DNA of 44,487 nucleotides. Origin: a virus. The stretch spans positions 1 to 44,487 of IMG/VR virus record IMGVR_UViG_3300040810_000367; one strand, 5' to 3'. Made by a program: the position numbers and the translations under genes. The notes beneath the pieces were generated by a model, which worked only from the letters and a program-made list of their open reading frames with translations, searched no databases and had not been told where the DNA came from. Every line of letters begins with the position of its first letter. Within the stretch, counting starts at the first letter, position 1. Of this stretch, positions 36,600-44,333 are shown in pieces.

Positions 36600-37994
36600 A
36601 TGTTTTTAAAAGAGCTATTATTCGAGAATGATCTCACAGAAGCCAAAGGTGTTTTTGGCAGATCGGAAAAAGATGCATGGGAAGACGCTGGCGGCGTTAG
36701 GCATTTGTTTATGTCAGTAAATAGTTATCCTGATGCACAAACCAATGGAGGTCAATTCGAATCTCCAGAACAAAGAGATCAATGGATTGCTGATTTTGAA
36801 AGTGGAAAAAATAGTCCACAGAGTGGACCAATTGAATGGACAAATGTTCCAAACAAAAGTGCTCTAGCTGTTGGAATATTGCACACCCGTACAAGCGACG
36901 GTATTGATACCTTTGTTGGAAGATACTTTAAAAAGACTGACCCAAACATGATAGGTAAATGGGCAAACAATGCATTACCGGCTGGATGGAAGTTAGCAAC
37001 TAGTGCTGGCGCAGCAAAGTTAGATGCAGGACTAGACCCACAACACTTGATTGGTAATGAAAATAAATACACAGGTGCAGCAAGTATTATAAGCACAGTC
37101 AATAAAAATTTACAAGGTAGACCAGAACAGAAAGTTTTGGTAGACGCATTAAACTCTATCGCAGCTGGTCAAGTAGCAGAATTTCCTGGAATGAGAGACC
37201 AAATGCCTGTTCTCAGAGATTATTTTGGCGAGATTATGGGACCTATTGCCCTTATGTCGGGTATGGTATCGGGCGATGCTGATGTAGCTTTACGTGATCT
37301 TGGTGCTGGTGGCAACTGGAATAATATGCCAGTTTTTTGGCCTCAGGCCATGAACTACAATCTAGTTGATAGTGTTTTTATTGCACCAGATGGTAAAGAA
37401 ATTGGTATTAGTAGTAAGGGTGCGCCGGCTGGTGCAGCAGCTAGTGCGAAGAATCTTTTTGATTCCTTGAAGAAAAACAAGGACAACAAAGAACTTATGG
37501 ATGGTACAAAATTTGTAGCAGAGATTGTGACCGCAGTACAAGAAAATAGTGCACAACTTGCTCCTTTTATATTGGGCGAAAAGTTAGGGCTTATAAGTAC
37601 TGAATTAAAAACTGAAGCGGGTAACCTAATTAAATCTGGAGCAACTGACTTATCACAAGTAAGTACTGAAGCAGCAAACCTTCTAGCACCATATGAATGG
37701 AAAACAGAGACTGCTGGATTCAATGTAGGCTTGGCACTTATTAGTGCAGTTGCTAAAGCAGTTGCAAATCAAGTGAATAAAGATCCAAGATTCAGTGAAC
37801 AAGCACTAAAATTATTAAACACAGCTAGTATTGTTCAGCTTTATACTAAGTTGGGCGTAAAAGGCGATTCAACGTTCGTAAGTAATTATAAAGCCCTTTA
37901 CCCTCCTAACTTTAAAGGCAGGGTTGTCTTAGACGGCGGTAAGAACTACTACAGTTCACGTATCGGTGGTAAGTTCGCATTTAAGTTCGTATAG
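36600..37994 (+). CDS. Putative internal head protein with nuclease-like motif
   Basis: 464 residues. The leader MFLKELLFENDLTE|AKG is the clearest capsid-targeting-like sequence in the window. The body is Ala/Gly-rich; a central segment DSVFIAPDGKEIGISSKGAP (about 257-276) resembles the D...(D/E/S)-x-K core of PD-(D/E)XK-like restriction nucleases, a weak match. The C-terminus (DGGKNYYSSRIGGKFAFKF) is beta-rich. Similar-sized proteins with an ISSKG element occur in cyanophages, as I recall. If packaged, it would be injected with the DNA. Confidence 0.55.
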   Translation: MFLKELLFENDLTEAKGVFGRSEKDAWEDAGGVRHLFMSVNSYPDAQTNGGQFESPEQRDQWIADFESGKNSPQSGPIEWTNVPNKSALAVGILHTRTSDGIDTFVGRYFKKTDPNMIGKWANNALPAGWKLATSAGAAKLDAGLDPQHLIGNENKYTGAASIISTVNKNLQGRPEQKVLVDALNSIAAGQVAEFPGMRDQMPVLRDYFGEIMGPIALMSGMVSGDADVALRDLGAGGNWNNMPVFWPQAMNYNLVDSVFIAPDGKEIGISSKGAPAGAAASAKNLFDSLKKNKDNKELMDGTKFVAEIVTAVQENSAQLAPFILGEKLGLISTELKTEAGNLIKSGATDLSQVSTEAANLLAPYEWKTETAGFNVGLALISAVAKAVANQVNKDPRFSEQALKLLNTASIVQLYTKLGVKGDSTFVSNYKALYPPNFKGRVVLDGGKNYYSSRIGGKFAFKFV

Positions 37995-38054
37995 CTAGTA
38001 CATTTCCGCATAACTGATTTTACATTAGATAAACGCATTTTTCCTTTACAAATG

Positions 38055-38062
38055 GGTAAATA
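38055..38062 (+). promoter_or_regulatory. Late promoter box GGTAAATA with structured 115-nt leader
   Basis: Predicted start about 38068. The leader starts with TGTACT-ATTAC-AGTACA (38067-38083), then GGCATG-ACG-CATGCC (about 38088-38102) and CCGG-AAAAGA-CCGG (about 38116-38129), before GGAGA and ATG 38177. Confidence 0.5.
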
Positions 38063-38176
38063 ATGTTGTACTATTACAGTACAGTATGGCATGACGCATG
38101 CCTCAAAAGCGCGACGCCGGAAAAGACCGGGGTATTGCTTTCCTCAAGCACACACATATACACATGGAGAAAAATT

Positions 38177-38347
38177 ATGTCTTTTTTAACAAGTACCTTA
38201 ATGGTAGAAACAGGCTTATGGGACGCCTTTAAGACCCGTACTCAGAAATTTGGTAAAAACTTTGCAGCAGCTTGTGTTCGCTACGGCACATCACGTGCTC
38301 GTTCAGCGATAAAGATGCATAATCTAGGTATGTATTACGATAACTAA
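38177..38347 (+). CDS. 56-residue basic protein, weakly DUF1127-like
   Basis: MSFLTSTLMVETGLWDAFKT..., from ATG 38177 with GGAGA upstream; the longer frame from 38063 would translate the structured leader and is rejected. WDAFKTRTQKFG...YGTSRARSAI recalls the N-terminal part of small alphaproteobacterial DUF1127 proteins, but the conserved C-terminal part of that family is missing. A strong terminator follows. Function unknown. Confidence 0.5.
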   Translation: MSFLTSTLMVETGLWDAFKTRTQKFGKNFAAACVRYGTSRARSAIKMHNLGMYYDN

Positions 38348-38371
38348 TACCACTAGATTAGTTTAAGAATT

Positions 38372-38402
38372 AAACCGCTAGTTTATCGCTAGCGGTTTTT
38401 TC
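38372..38402 (+). terminator. Intrinsic terminator before the curli cassette
   Basis: AACCGCTAG-TTTATCG-CTAGCGGTT plus T-tract. It isolates the csg-like genes from upstream transcription. Confidence 0.92.
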
Positions 38403-38410
38403 TATAAATA
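38403..38410 (+). promoter_or_regulatory. Late promoter TATAAATA of the curli-like operon
   Basis: Perfect consensus directly after the terminator; GGAGGAG (38415-38421) lies 8 nt before ATG 38430. Confidence 0.75.
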
Positions 38411-38429
38411 TGGGTGGAGGAGTACGGAT

Positions 38430-38876
38430 ATGCGAACTGTTATAGCTACAGTCTTTTTCAGCATGATTCTTTTCACCCAAGCAGCCGCTGGGGAACTTAG
38501 ACACACTTGGCGTTCACCTGCCTTTAGTGGTGTGGGCTATAGCAGTCATGTATTGACTATTGAAAACCTTACACACCAACGCAAGGCTGATATTAAAGCC
38601 AAAGAAGAAGCTAAGGCTAGAGAGTTAGAGCGTGAAGCTGAAAATACAAACATTAACAAGTTTATGAAGAACTTTGAAAGTCGCGTTTACGCTGAATTAA
38701 GTAAACAGTTGAGTGAGCAGTTATTTGGGGAATCAGCTTCAAGCGAAGGCACTATTGAAATACTAGGAAACACTATTGATTATACTAGCGATGGTACAAA
38801 TCTAACAATGACTGTTACCGAAGCCAGTGGTACAACAACCACACTTACTGTACCACTTACTGGATTTGGATTCTAA
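38430..38876 (+). CDS. csgF: CsgF-like curli assembly factor
   Basis: 148 residues. Signal peptide MRTVIATVFFSMILFTQAAA, then the CsgF-type opening ELRHTWRSPAFSGVGYSSHVL, comparable to the FxFRNPxFGGNP region that inserts into the CsgG pore. A charged helix (KADIKAKEEAKARELEREAE) is longer than in E. coli, followed by FESRVYAELSKQLSEQLFG and the C-terminal IEILGNTIDYTSDGTNLTMT beta region, both typical of CsgF. It would couple subunit secretion to nucleation at the cell surface. Stop and next start overlap (TAATG). Confidence 0.88.
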   Translation: MRTVIATVFFSMILFTQAAAGELRHTWRSPAFSGVGYSSHVLTIENLTHQRKADIKAKEEAKARELEREAENTNINKFMKNFESRVYAELSKQLSEQLFGESASSEGTIEILGNTIDYTSDGTNLTMTVTEASGTTTTLTVPLTGFGF

Positions 38877-39718
38877 TGTTTAAACTTGCTGCAACAATAG
38901 TAATGGCACTTAGTCTAACAGGATGTGTGGTTGGCAATGAGATTGCTAAAACAATGCCACCTACACCTACAGTCACTCCATTACAAAAGGGACTTAGAGA
39001 TTTTCCAAAGATCTCTAACAACAAACCTGTGACGGTTGCAGTTTATAACTTTTTAGATAAAACAGGACAGCGTAAACCTGCAGATAATATTGCAAACATC
39101 AGTACCGCTGTAACACAAGGTGCAGAGATATATTTGATCAAAGCATTAGATGACATTGCAGATGGTAACTTCTTTGATGTGGTCGAACGTGGTGGAATGG
39201 AAGCTCTGGTTAAAGAACGACAGATCATTCGTCAAGCAAGACAGAAGTTTCAACCAGATAAAGGACTTGCTCCGCTAAAGTTTGCAGGTGTAATTATTGA
39301 AGGTGGCATTGTAGGCTACGATACAAACAAGTTTACAGGAGGTGCTGGCGCACGTATTATGGGCATAGGGCCTATGACAGAATGGAGGGCCGACATTGTA
39401 ACTATAGGCTTACGAGCAGTTAGCGTACTCACAGGTGAAGTTATTCTAGCAGTAAGTGCAGAGAAAACAATACTCAGCACAAATACTTCTATTAATGTAT
39501 TCAAATTTTATGATTTAGGTACAAAGGTATTAGAGATAGAAGCAGGCACAAGCACAAATGAACCAGTAAACTATGCTGTGAGACAAGCAATAGAGTTTGC
39601 TGTTGTGCAAATGGTTAAAGAAGGCAAGCGCAAGGGATACTGGAACTATGACAGTACAAAGGTTCCAGAAAAATTTATTCAAAAGGAGTCTAATCTAGAT
39701 ATAGAAGACGTCAAATAA
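38876..39718 (+). CDS. csgG: CsgG-like outer-membrane curli secretion channel
   Basis: 280 residues, the family length. A lipobox ends at C17 (LSLTGC). VAVYNFLDKTGQRKPADN, NISTAVTQGAE, FFDVVERGGMEALVKERQIIRQ, VIIEGGIVGYDTNKFTGGAGAR and the later TSINVFKFYDLGT...STNEPVNYAVRQAIE follow CsgG closely. Of the constriction residues, Tyr57 and Asn74 are kept, while the Phe is Ile75. The protein should form the nonameric secretion channel in the host outer membrane. It partners CsgF and the curlin-like substrates encoded next to it. Confidence 0.95.
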   Translation: MFKLAATIVMALSLTGCVVGNEIAKTMPPTPTVTPLQKGLRDFPKISNNKPVTVAVYNFLDKTGQRKPADNIANISTAVTQGAEIYLIKALDDIADGNFFDVVERGGMEALVKERQIIRQARQKFQPDKGLAPLKFAGVIIEGGIVGYDTNKFTGGAGARIMGIGPMTEWRADIVTIGLRAVSVLTGEVILAVSAEKTILSTNTSINVFKFYDLGTKVLEIEAGTSTNEPVNYAVRQAIEFAVVQMVKEGKRKGYWNYDSTKVPEKFIQKESNLDIEDVK

Positions 39719-39741
39719 ACAAGAACTTTAGGAGGAATACT

Positions 39742-40440
39742 ATGAGGAGCATAGTAGTAGGAGCAGCACTACTGTTGGTAATGTCTAGTCCAGCATTTGC
39801 CGACAACTTGATCTATATTGATCAAACAGGTAGTAGTGCAACAATTAATATTAACCAAGACGGTTCAAGTAACCGTGTTGGTGCAAGTGGAGACGATAGC
39901 GTCAGCGATGGTGCAACTACCACTATGGACATCGATCAAGTTGGTACAAGCAACGAATTAGATTATGATATCTATGGCGACAACGCCAATATTACTTCTA
40001 ACATAACCGGTAACTCATCAGACGTTGACGTCCAGGTTGGTACTACAGGCGGTAGCAACGGTGGATCAGATGATGTCGACATTACTATTAACGCAAGTGG
40101 TGGTAACTCAAATACAGTTAGTACTAGTGTAGGATCAACTGCCAGTGGCGTTGAAGATGTTGACATTGATGTTGATATTACTGGCGGAAGTAATAGCGTA
40201 ACTATCACAGAAAACTCAACAGCAGCTAGTGTAACAGATAAGATCACAGACGTTGATATTACTGGTAGCACTAACACTGTTACCATTACTAAGAGCGGTG
40301 CATCACAGCATGACACTACACTAGGAATTACTGGTTCGTCTAATACAACAAGTATAACTCAATCAGGTGCAGAAGCGAGTACTGTAGATGTTACAACTAA
40401 CGGGTCTAGTTCTAGCGTTACTATTACTGTTACAGATTAA
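39742..40440 (+). CDS. Curlin-like repeat protein 1
   Basis: 232 residues. Signal peptide ends AFA|DN. The mature protein is almost entirely Ser, Thr, Asn, Gly, Asp, Ile and Val, with repeats built like curlin strands: YIDQTGSSATININQDGSSN, MDIDQVGTSNELD, VTITKSGASQ, TSITQSGAEAS. The I/V-x-Q/K-x-G-x-x-N/S spacing is as in CsgA/CsgB, though Asp is more frequent. It is the likely amyloid-forming substrate of the CsgG channel. GGAGG is upstream. The FecR gene starts within its last 53 nt. Confidence 0.82.
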   Translation: MRSIVVGAALLLVMSSPAFADNLIYIDQTGSSATININQDGSSNRVGASGDDSVSDGATTTMDIDQVGTSNELDYDIYGDNANITSNITGNSSDVDVQVGTTGGSNGGSDDVDITINASGGNSNTVSTSVGSTASGVEDVDIDVDITGGSNSVTITENSTAASVTDKITDVDITGSTNTVTITKSGASQHDTTLGITGSSNTTSITQSGAEASTVDVTTNGSSSSVTITVTD

Positions 40441-41476
40441 TTTTGTAACCGTAGCGCATGCCGCAGTAGGCAAAGTCGAACAGCAGATGGGAACTGCTGA
40501 AGTGCTTCGTAGTGGCGATAAGCAACTAAGCCAAGTAGGCTTTGGTATTGAAATGCGTGATGACGTTAGAACCGGAAACGGTATTGTAGGAATAGGATTT
40601 GACGATAAAACTAAAGTTCGTGTTGACAAACACTCGAAATTGGTAATAGACGAATTTGTCTATGATCCAAAAAAGCCTAACGCAAGCAAACTAGGACTTA
40701 AGATTGCGTTGGGTACTGTCCGATACGCCAGTGGACTCATTGCAAAACAGAACCAACAGTCTGTTAGCATCCGCACTCCCACCGCGTCTATTGGTGTTAG
40801 AGGAACGGCATTCAGTATGACCGTGGACGAGATCGGTCGTTCTCTGGTCATACTGTTGCCTAACCCGGACGGTACAGTAGGTGAAATAGCAGTTACAAGT
40901 GATGTGGGCACTGTCATTATGAACAAGGCTTTTCAAGCAACACTTGTAACTGCCACCGAAAAGACTCCAGCAAAGCCAGTAATATTGGATTTGTCTGAAG
41001 CACAGATTAACAACCTGTTGATTATTCAGCGACCAAAAAAGATTGAAAAAGAATATGAAACAGACGAAGAAAGTAACAATGTACTAGATTTTAATGAACT
41101 AGACGTTGACTTACTAGCAGTAAATGAATTGGAAGAAGAACAATTAGCATTTACAAGACTTGACTTTAACTTACTGGATGTTGATCTACTGGCTAATATT
41201 CTAGATATTTTAAACAGAAGATTGTACGAACAAACAGATCGTTTTCCAACCAATCCCATTGTAGCAGGTGTTTATGAAGAAGGCAATACACAAATATTTG
41301 GCGGTGAACAGGAAGACTGGGAAATATACAGACAGGTTGATGGACGTGTGGTAAGCATTAAAACACCTAGTACACAGGATACACGTATTACATTGCGTCA
41401 GGCTGGCACGCCTGATCTTATGCTACACACTACGGAGGGCGCGAATGATTCGCAAATTATTATTAATCAAAACTAG
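40388..41476 (+). CDS. FecR-domain exported protein
   Basis: 362 residues. A signal peptide (MLQLTGLVLALLLLLQINF...VAHA) is encoded within the overlap with the curlin gene, in another frame. VGKVEQQMGTAEVLRSGDKQ...DDVRTG opens the FecR domain, whose signature TPTASIGVRGTAF is at about 131-143. C-terminal to it are Leu/Asp repeats (LDFNELDVDLLAVNELEEE, LDFNLLDVDLLANIL) and an end LHTTEGANDSQIIINQN that looks like one curlin repeat. FecR domains sense or bind in the periplasm; no sigma factor gene is adjacent. It may link fibre assembly to signalling. Confidence 0.85.
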   Translation: MLQLTGLVLALLLLLQINFVTVAHAAVGKVEQQMGTAEVLRSGDKQLSQVGFGIEMRDDVRTGNGIVGIGFDDKTKVRVDKHSKLVIDEFVYDPKKPNASKLGLKIALGTVRYASGLIAKQNQQSVSIRTPTASIGVRGTAFSMTVDEIGRSLVILLPNPDGTVGEIAVTSDVGTVIMNKAFQATLVTATEKTPAKPVILDLSEAQINNLLIIQRPKKIEKEYETDEESNNVLDFNELDVDLLAVNELEEEQLAFTRLDFNLLDVDLLANILDILNRRLYEQTDRFPTNPIVAGVYEEGNTQIFGGEQEDWEIYRQVDGRVVSIKTPSTQDTRITLRQAGTPDLMLHTTEGANDSQIIINQN

Positions 41477-42239
41477 TTTCGTCCTTATGATGAGTGTAGC
41501 ATATGCTGATAACCTCATCACTATTGAACAGGTTACCAGTGGTAACTCAAACAGTATTACTGTCTCTGTAGAGGGCAGTAACAACGAGGTAAATTTTAGT
41601 TTTGGTGGTGCGAGTAATACAGTAGACATTGACCAAAAAGGTGACAATAGTTATGTTGGATATACCTCAGCATGGGGCAGTGGTGCACTATGGGGTGGCG
41701 ACTTGGATGGTGACAGTAACAATCTAAATGTTACACAGACATGTAATCAATCTCCATGTGGCGGTGATAAGTTTGAGTTTCATATAGCAGGCAATTCTAA
41801 TGATGTTGATTTCTATCAAGGACACAGAGTTGATGCTGACGGAACACTACATAGTATAGATGATTATGAATATGGTGGACATTTTACACGATTAGATATT
41901 CATGGTTCTAACAATAAGTTTTTGGGAAGTCAACGCTCAGATAACTCAGGACACGAACATTCAAACATTACCAACATCTATGGCAGTAATAATGATGTTT
42001 ATACAAGACAGACAAATAACCAAGATAAAACACTAAACTTAACCATCAACAATTCTAATAATGATGTTGATATGATACAGAAGGGAAGTGCAACTCACAG
42101 TGCCACGGTTACGATAGGTGGTTCGTATGCAACAACACTATACATGTTGCAACAAGGTAGCACTGCACAATCATATAGTTTGACGCAAGACTGTCAAACC
42201 ACAGGTGGTTGTAGTGTAAGTGTTACACAGGGTAACTAA
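41445..42239 (+). CDS. Curlin-like repeat protein 2
   Basis: 264 residues. Signal peptide ends AYA|DN, and the mature start DNLITIEQ mirrors DNLIYIDQ of curlin-like protein 1. Asn/Ser/Gly/Asp-rich strands recur (GNSNSITVSVEGSNNEVNF, NLNVTQTCNQ, HGSNNKFLGSQ, YGSNNDVYTRQTNNQ) with spacing of about 20-25 residues. Four Cys are present, unusual for curlins. It overlaps the FecR gene by 32 nt. It may be the nucleator or a minor fibre subunit (inference). Confidence 0.75.
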   Translation: MIRKLLLIKTSFVLMMSVAYADNLITIEQVTSGNSNSITVSVEGSNNEVNFSFGGASNTVDIDQKGDNSYVGYTSAWGSGALWGGDLDGDSNNLNVTQTCNQSPCGGDKFEFHIAGNSNDVDFYQGHRVDADGTLHSIDDYEYGGHFTRLDIHGSNNKFLGSQRSDNSGHEHSNITNIYGSNNDVYTRQTNNQDKTLNLTINNSNNDVDMIQKGSATHSATVTIGGSYATTLYMLQQGSTAQSYSLTQDCQTTGGCSVSVTQGN

Positions 42240-42245
42240 TAAATA
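42238..42245 (+). promoter_or_regulatory. Late promoter box AATAAATA with 106-nt leader
   Basis: Begins in the preceding stop. The leader holds an inverted repeat GATTCAAT (42263-42270)/ATTGAATC (42291-42298) and GAGGAGAG before ATG 42352. Confidence 0.55.
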
Positions 42246-42351
42246 CAATTGTTATAGAGATAGATTCAATAGCAAATCAATAATTATAGAATTGAATCAA
42301 CACAGCATACATCGATAATATTATAACGCCCTTATTCTAGAGGAGAGAGAA

Positions 42352-44289
42352 ATGAGGCGTCTATTATTGACTAGCGTCAGTGCGGCTGCACTGATGATGA
42401 CAACAACAGCCATGGCTGATACAGCAAGTATCGGCACATACGTAGATGGTATGGGTGTTCTTGAAAACGATTACGTTAAAGCTGGTGTTAACGAATCCAC
42501 TGGTACATTTGGTAGCGGTGGCAATACAAGCCCTGGTCTGTTATTCGATAGTACAGGCACAGGCACATTTAATACAAGTTATGACTATCTAACTCCAGGA
42601 TCACCATTTGATGGTTGGAGTATTAAGATTGATGGTACAAACTACACAAACAACAACGCAAGCACAGGTAGTGAAACTTGGACTGACAGCGACGGGCTCT
42701 CAGACGGTGACGGAACACTAACTTGGCAAGGTACAAACAGTAGTCTTTCAGGTTGGCAAGTAGAGCACATATATAGCTTAGGCGCTACAAGCCAATATAT
42801 TGATATTACAACAAATATCACAGCAGGTTCTAGTGCAAGCAACAGCACAGTGTATTTTGGTAGATTTATTGATCCAGATGCTAGAGCAGCAGATGGTGAT
42901 AGTAGTGCGACAGACAACGTATTAGGATACTCAGGTATTCCTGATAGCAACGTTGCATTTAGTGAAGCAACAACATCACGTTATGCTCTAGGTTTATATA
43001 CAACAAACTCGAATGTTGATGCAGGTATCACAGGCTGGACCACAGAGGCTGATAGCTATACAGATTCAAAGTATACTGATAGCGATGGTAACACAGTAAA
43101 CTATGGTACCGGCGATGATACTATTGGTTTAACTTGGGTATGGACAGGTGTAGAAGCAGGTGATATTCTAAATGCTGACTACAGTTACATCTTTGGACCA
43201 AGTGCCTTTGATGCAGCAGATGAAGCTATTGATGGCGGAGCCGGCGGCGGTACTGCTGGCGAAACTCCAAGTGAATGGGGTACTGTTAGCGACGTTGGTT
43301 CAGCAACTGAAGCTGCTGAAAGTGGTGGTAGCCCAACAGTTACAGGTACAGCAACAAGTTCACTAACTCGTCATACAGCTACAGAAGCAGATGGTGTACA
43401 GACAGTTGGCCGAGTTAAGACAACTAGTACATGGGATGTTTACTCAGACGGTTTAACAGGAACACCAAGTGCTACAACTGAAACACTTACACCTTTCACA
43501 GGTCGTATTGATCAATACAACAAAATGACTGCTATTGGTACAAGCATTAACCGTAATATGCATGTCAATCCTTGGCAGACAGGTGGCGTACAAGCCCAAT
43601 GGGGTAAGATGTGGATCACCGGTGACTATGGCAAAACTAGTATGGACAATGGTTACGATGCAGACACAAAGGGTTATGGAGCACAGATTGAGTTCCAGTT
43701 TATGCCCGAATGGCGTGTAAGCGTGGGTGTTGCAAAGTCAACAACCGATCTCACCGGTTCAGATAGTGCAAGCACAATGGATAAAATCAATGTTAACATT
43801 GGCAGTATCTTTGAAATGGATAAGTTAATTTTTGCTACAGACATTGGTGCAGCAAAAAATGACTACACAAGTGCAAGAACTATCAGTACATATGCAAACG
43901 CAAGTGAGACAGCAGGTCGTGATATTATGGCAAAGCAACGTGTTTACTATAAACTAAGCGATAGTATTATTCCATTCGTAGGTGCAGGTATTACTAAAAC
44001 AACTAGAGACGGATTTACAGAATCTGGATGGGTAGTAAGTGCACGTACAGTTGAAGCAGTAGATGAAATTAACAAGTATGCTGAAGGCGGTATGCGCCTA
44101 CAACATTCATTTGGCGATTTAAATCTATACGCACAAGGTAGTTACACTACAGATAAAATTGCAACCGGTAGTGTGGGTGCAGGCTATCAAATAGCCGAAA
44201 ATGCTAGCATTAATGTTGGTGTTACAATGACAGAACAAGACGAAGCAAGACATACCTCAGGTAGGTTAAGCGTAAACATCAAGTTCTAA
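42352..44289 (+). CDS. Autotransporter-like outer-membrane protein
   Basis: 645 residues. Signal peptide MRRLLLTSVSAAALMM...AMA|D. A secreted N-terminal region (about 23-395), Gly/Ser/Thr/Asp-rich and beta-type (FGSGGNTSPGLLFDSTGTGT), is followed by about 230 residues with alternating amphipathic strands (GAQIEFQFMPEWRVSVGV, INVNIGSIFEMDKLIFAT, SINVGVTMTEQDE) that end in SVNIKF, the C-terminal Phe signature recognised by BAM. This fits a type Va autotransporter or large barrel protein. It sits in the curli cassette and may be displayed on the infected host cell. GGAGAG is 7 nt before ATG. Confidence 0.78.
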   Translation: MRRLLLTSVSAAALMMTTTAMADTASIGTYVDGMGVLENDYVKAGVNESTGTFGSGGNTSPGLLFDSTGTGTFNTSYDYLTPGSPFDGWSIKIDGTNYTNNNASTGSETWTDSDGLSDGDGTLTWQGTNSSLSGWQVEHIYSLGATSQYIDITTNITAGSSASNSTVYFGRFIDPDARAADGDSSATDNVLGYSGIPDSNVAFSEATTSRYALGLYTTNSNVDAGITGWTTEADSYTDSKYTDSDGNTVNYGTGDDTIGLTWVWTGVEAGDILNADYSYIFGPSAFDAADEAIDGGAGGGTAGETPSEWGTVSDVGSATEAAESGGSPTVTGTATSSLTRHTATEADGVQTVGRVKTTSTWDVYSDGLTGTPSATTETLTPFTGRIDQYNKMTAIGTSINRNMHVNPWQTGGVQAQWGKMWITGDYGKTSMDNGYDADTKGYGAQIEFQFMPEWRVSVGVAKSTTDLTGSDSASTMDKINVNIGSIFEMDKLIFATDIGAAKNDYTSARTISTYANASETAGRDIMAKQRVYYKLSDSIIPFVGAGITKTTRDGFTESGWVVSARTVEAVDEINKYAEGGMRLQHSFGDLNLYAQGSYTTDKIATGSVGAGYQIAENASINVGVTMTEQDEARHTSGRLSVNIKF

Positions 44290-44295
44290 TGTGAA

Positions 44296-44315
44296 GGGGG
44301 CTATATGCCCCCTTT
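44296..44315 (+). terminator. GC-rich hairpin with short T-tract, probable terminator
   Basis: GGGGGC-TATAT-GCCCCC followed by TTT only; termination may be partial. Confidence 0.6.
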
Positions 44316-44317
44316 GC

Positions 44318-44325
44318 ACTAAATA
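44318..44325 (+). promoter_or_regulatory. Late promoter box ACTAAATA, near-leaderless geometry
   Basis: Ends 8 nt before ATG 44334, with no ribosome binding site between. Confidence 0.5.
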
Positions 44326-44333
44326 CGTGTGCG

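Noticed and set aside
38063-38176. N-terminal extension of the 38177 protein
   Set aside because: It would translate a hairpin-rich leader and lacks a ribosome site; GGAGA supports ATG 38177.
39742-42239. CRISPR array or tandem DNA repeat in the curlin genes
   Set aside because: Repetition is at the protein level (Asn/Gly/Ser strands); the DNA units are degenerate and without constant spacers.
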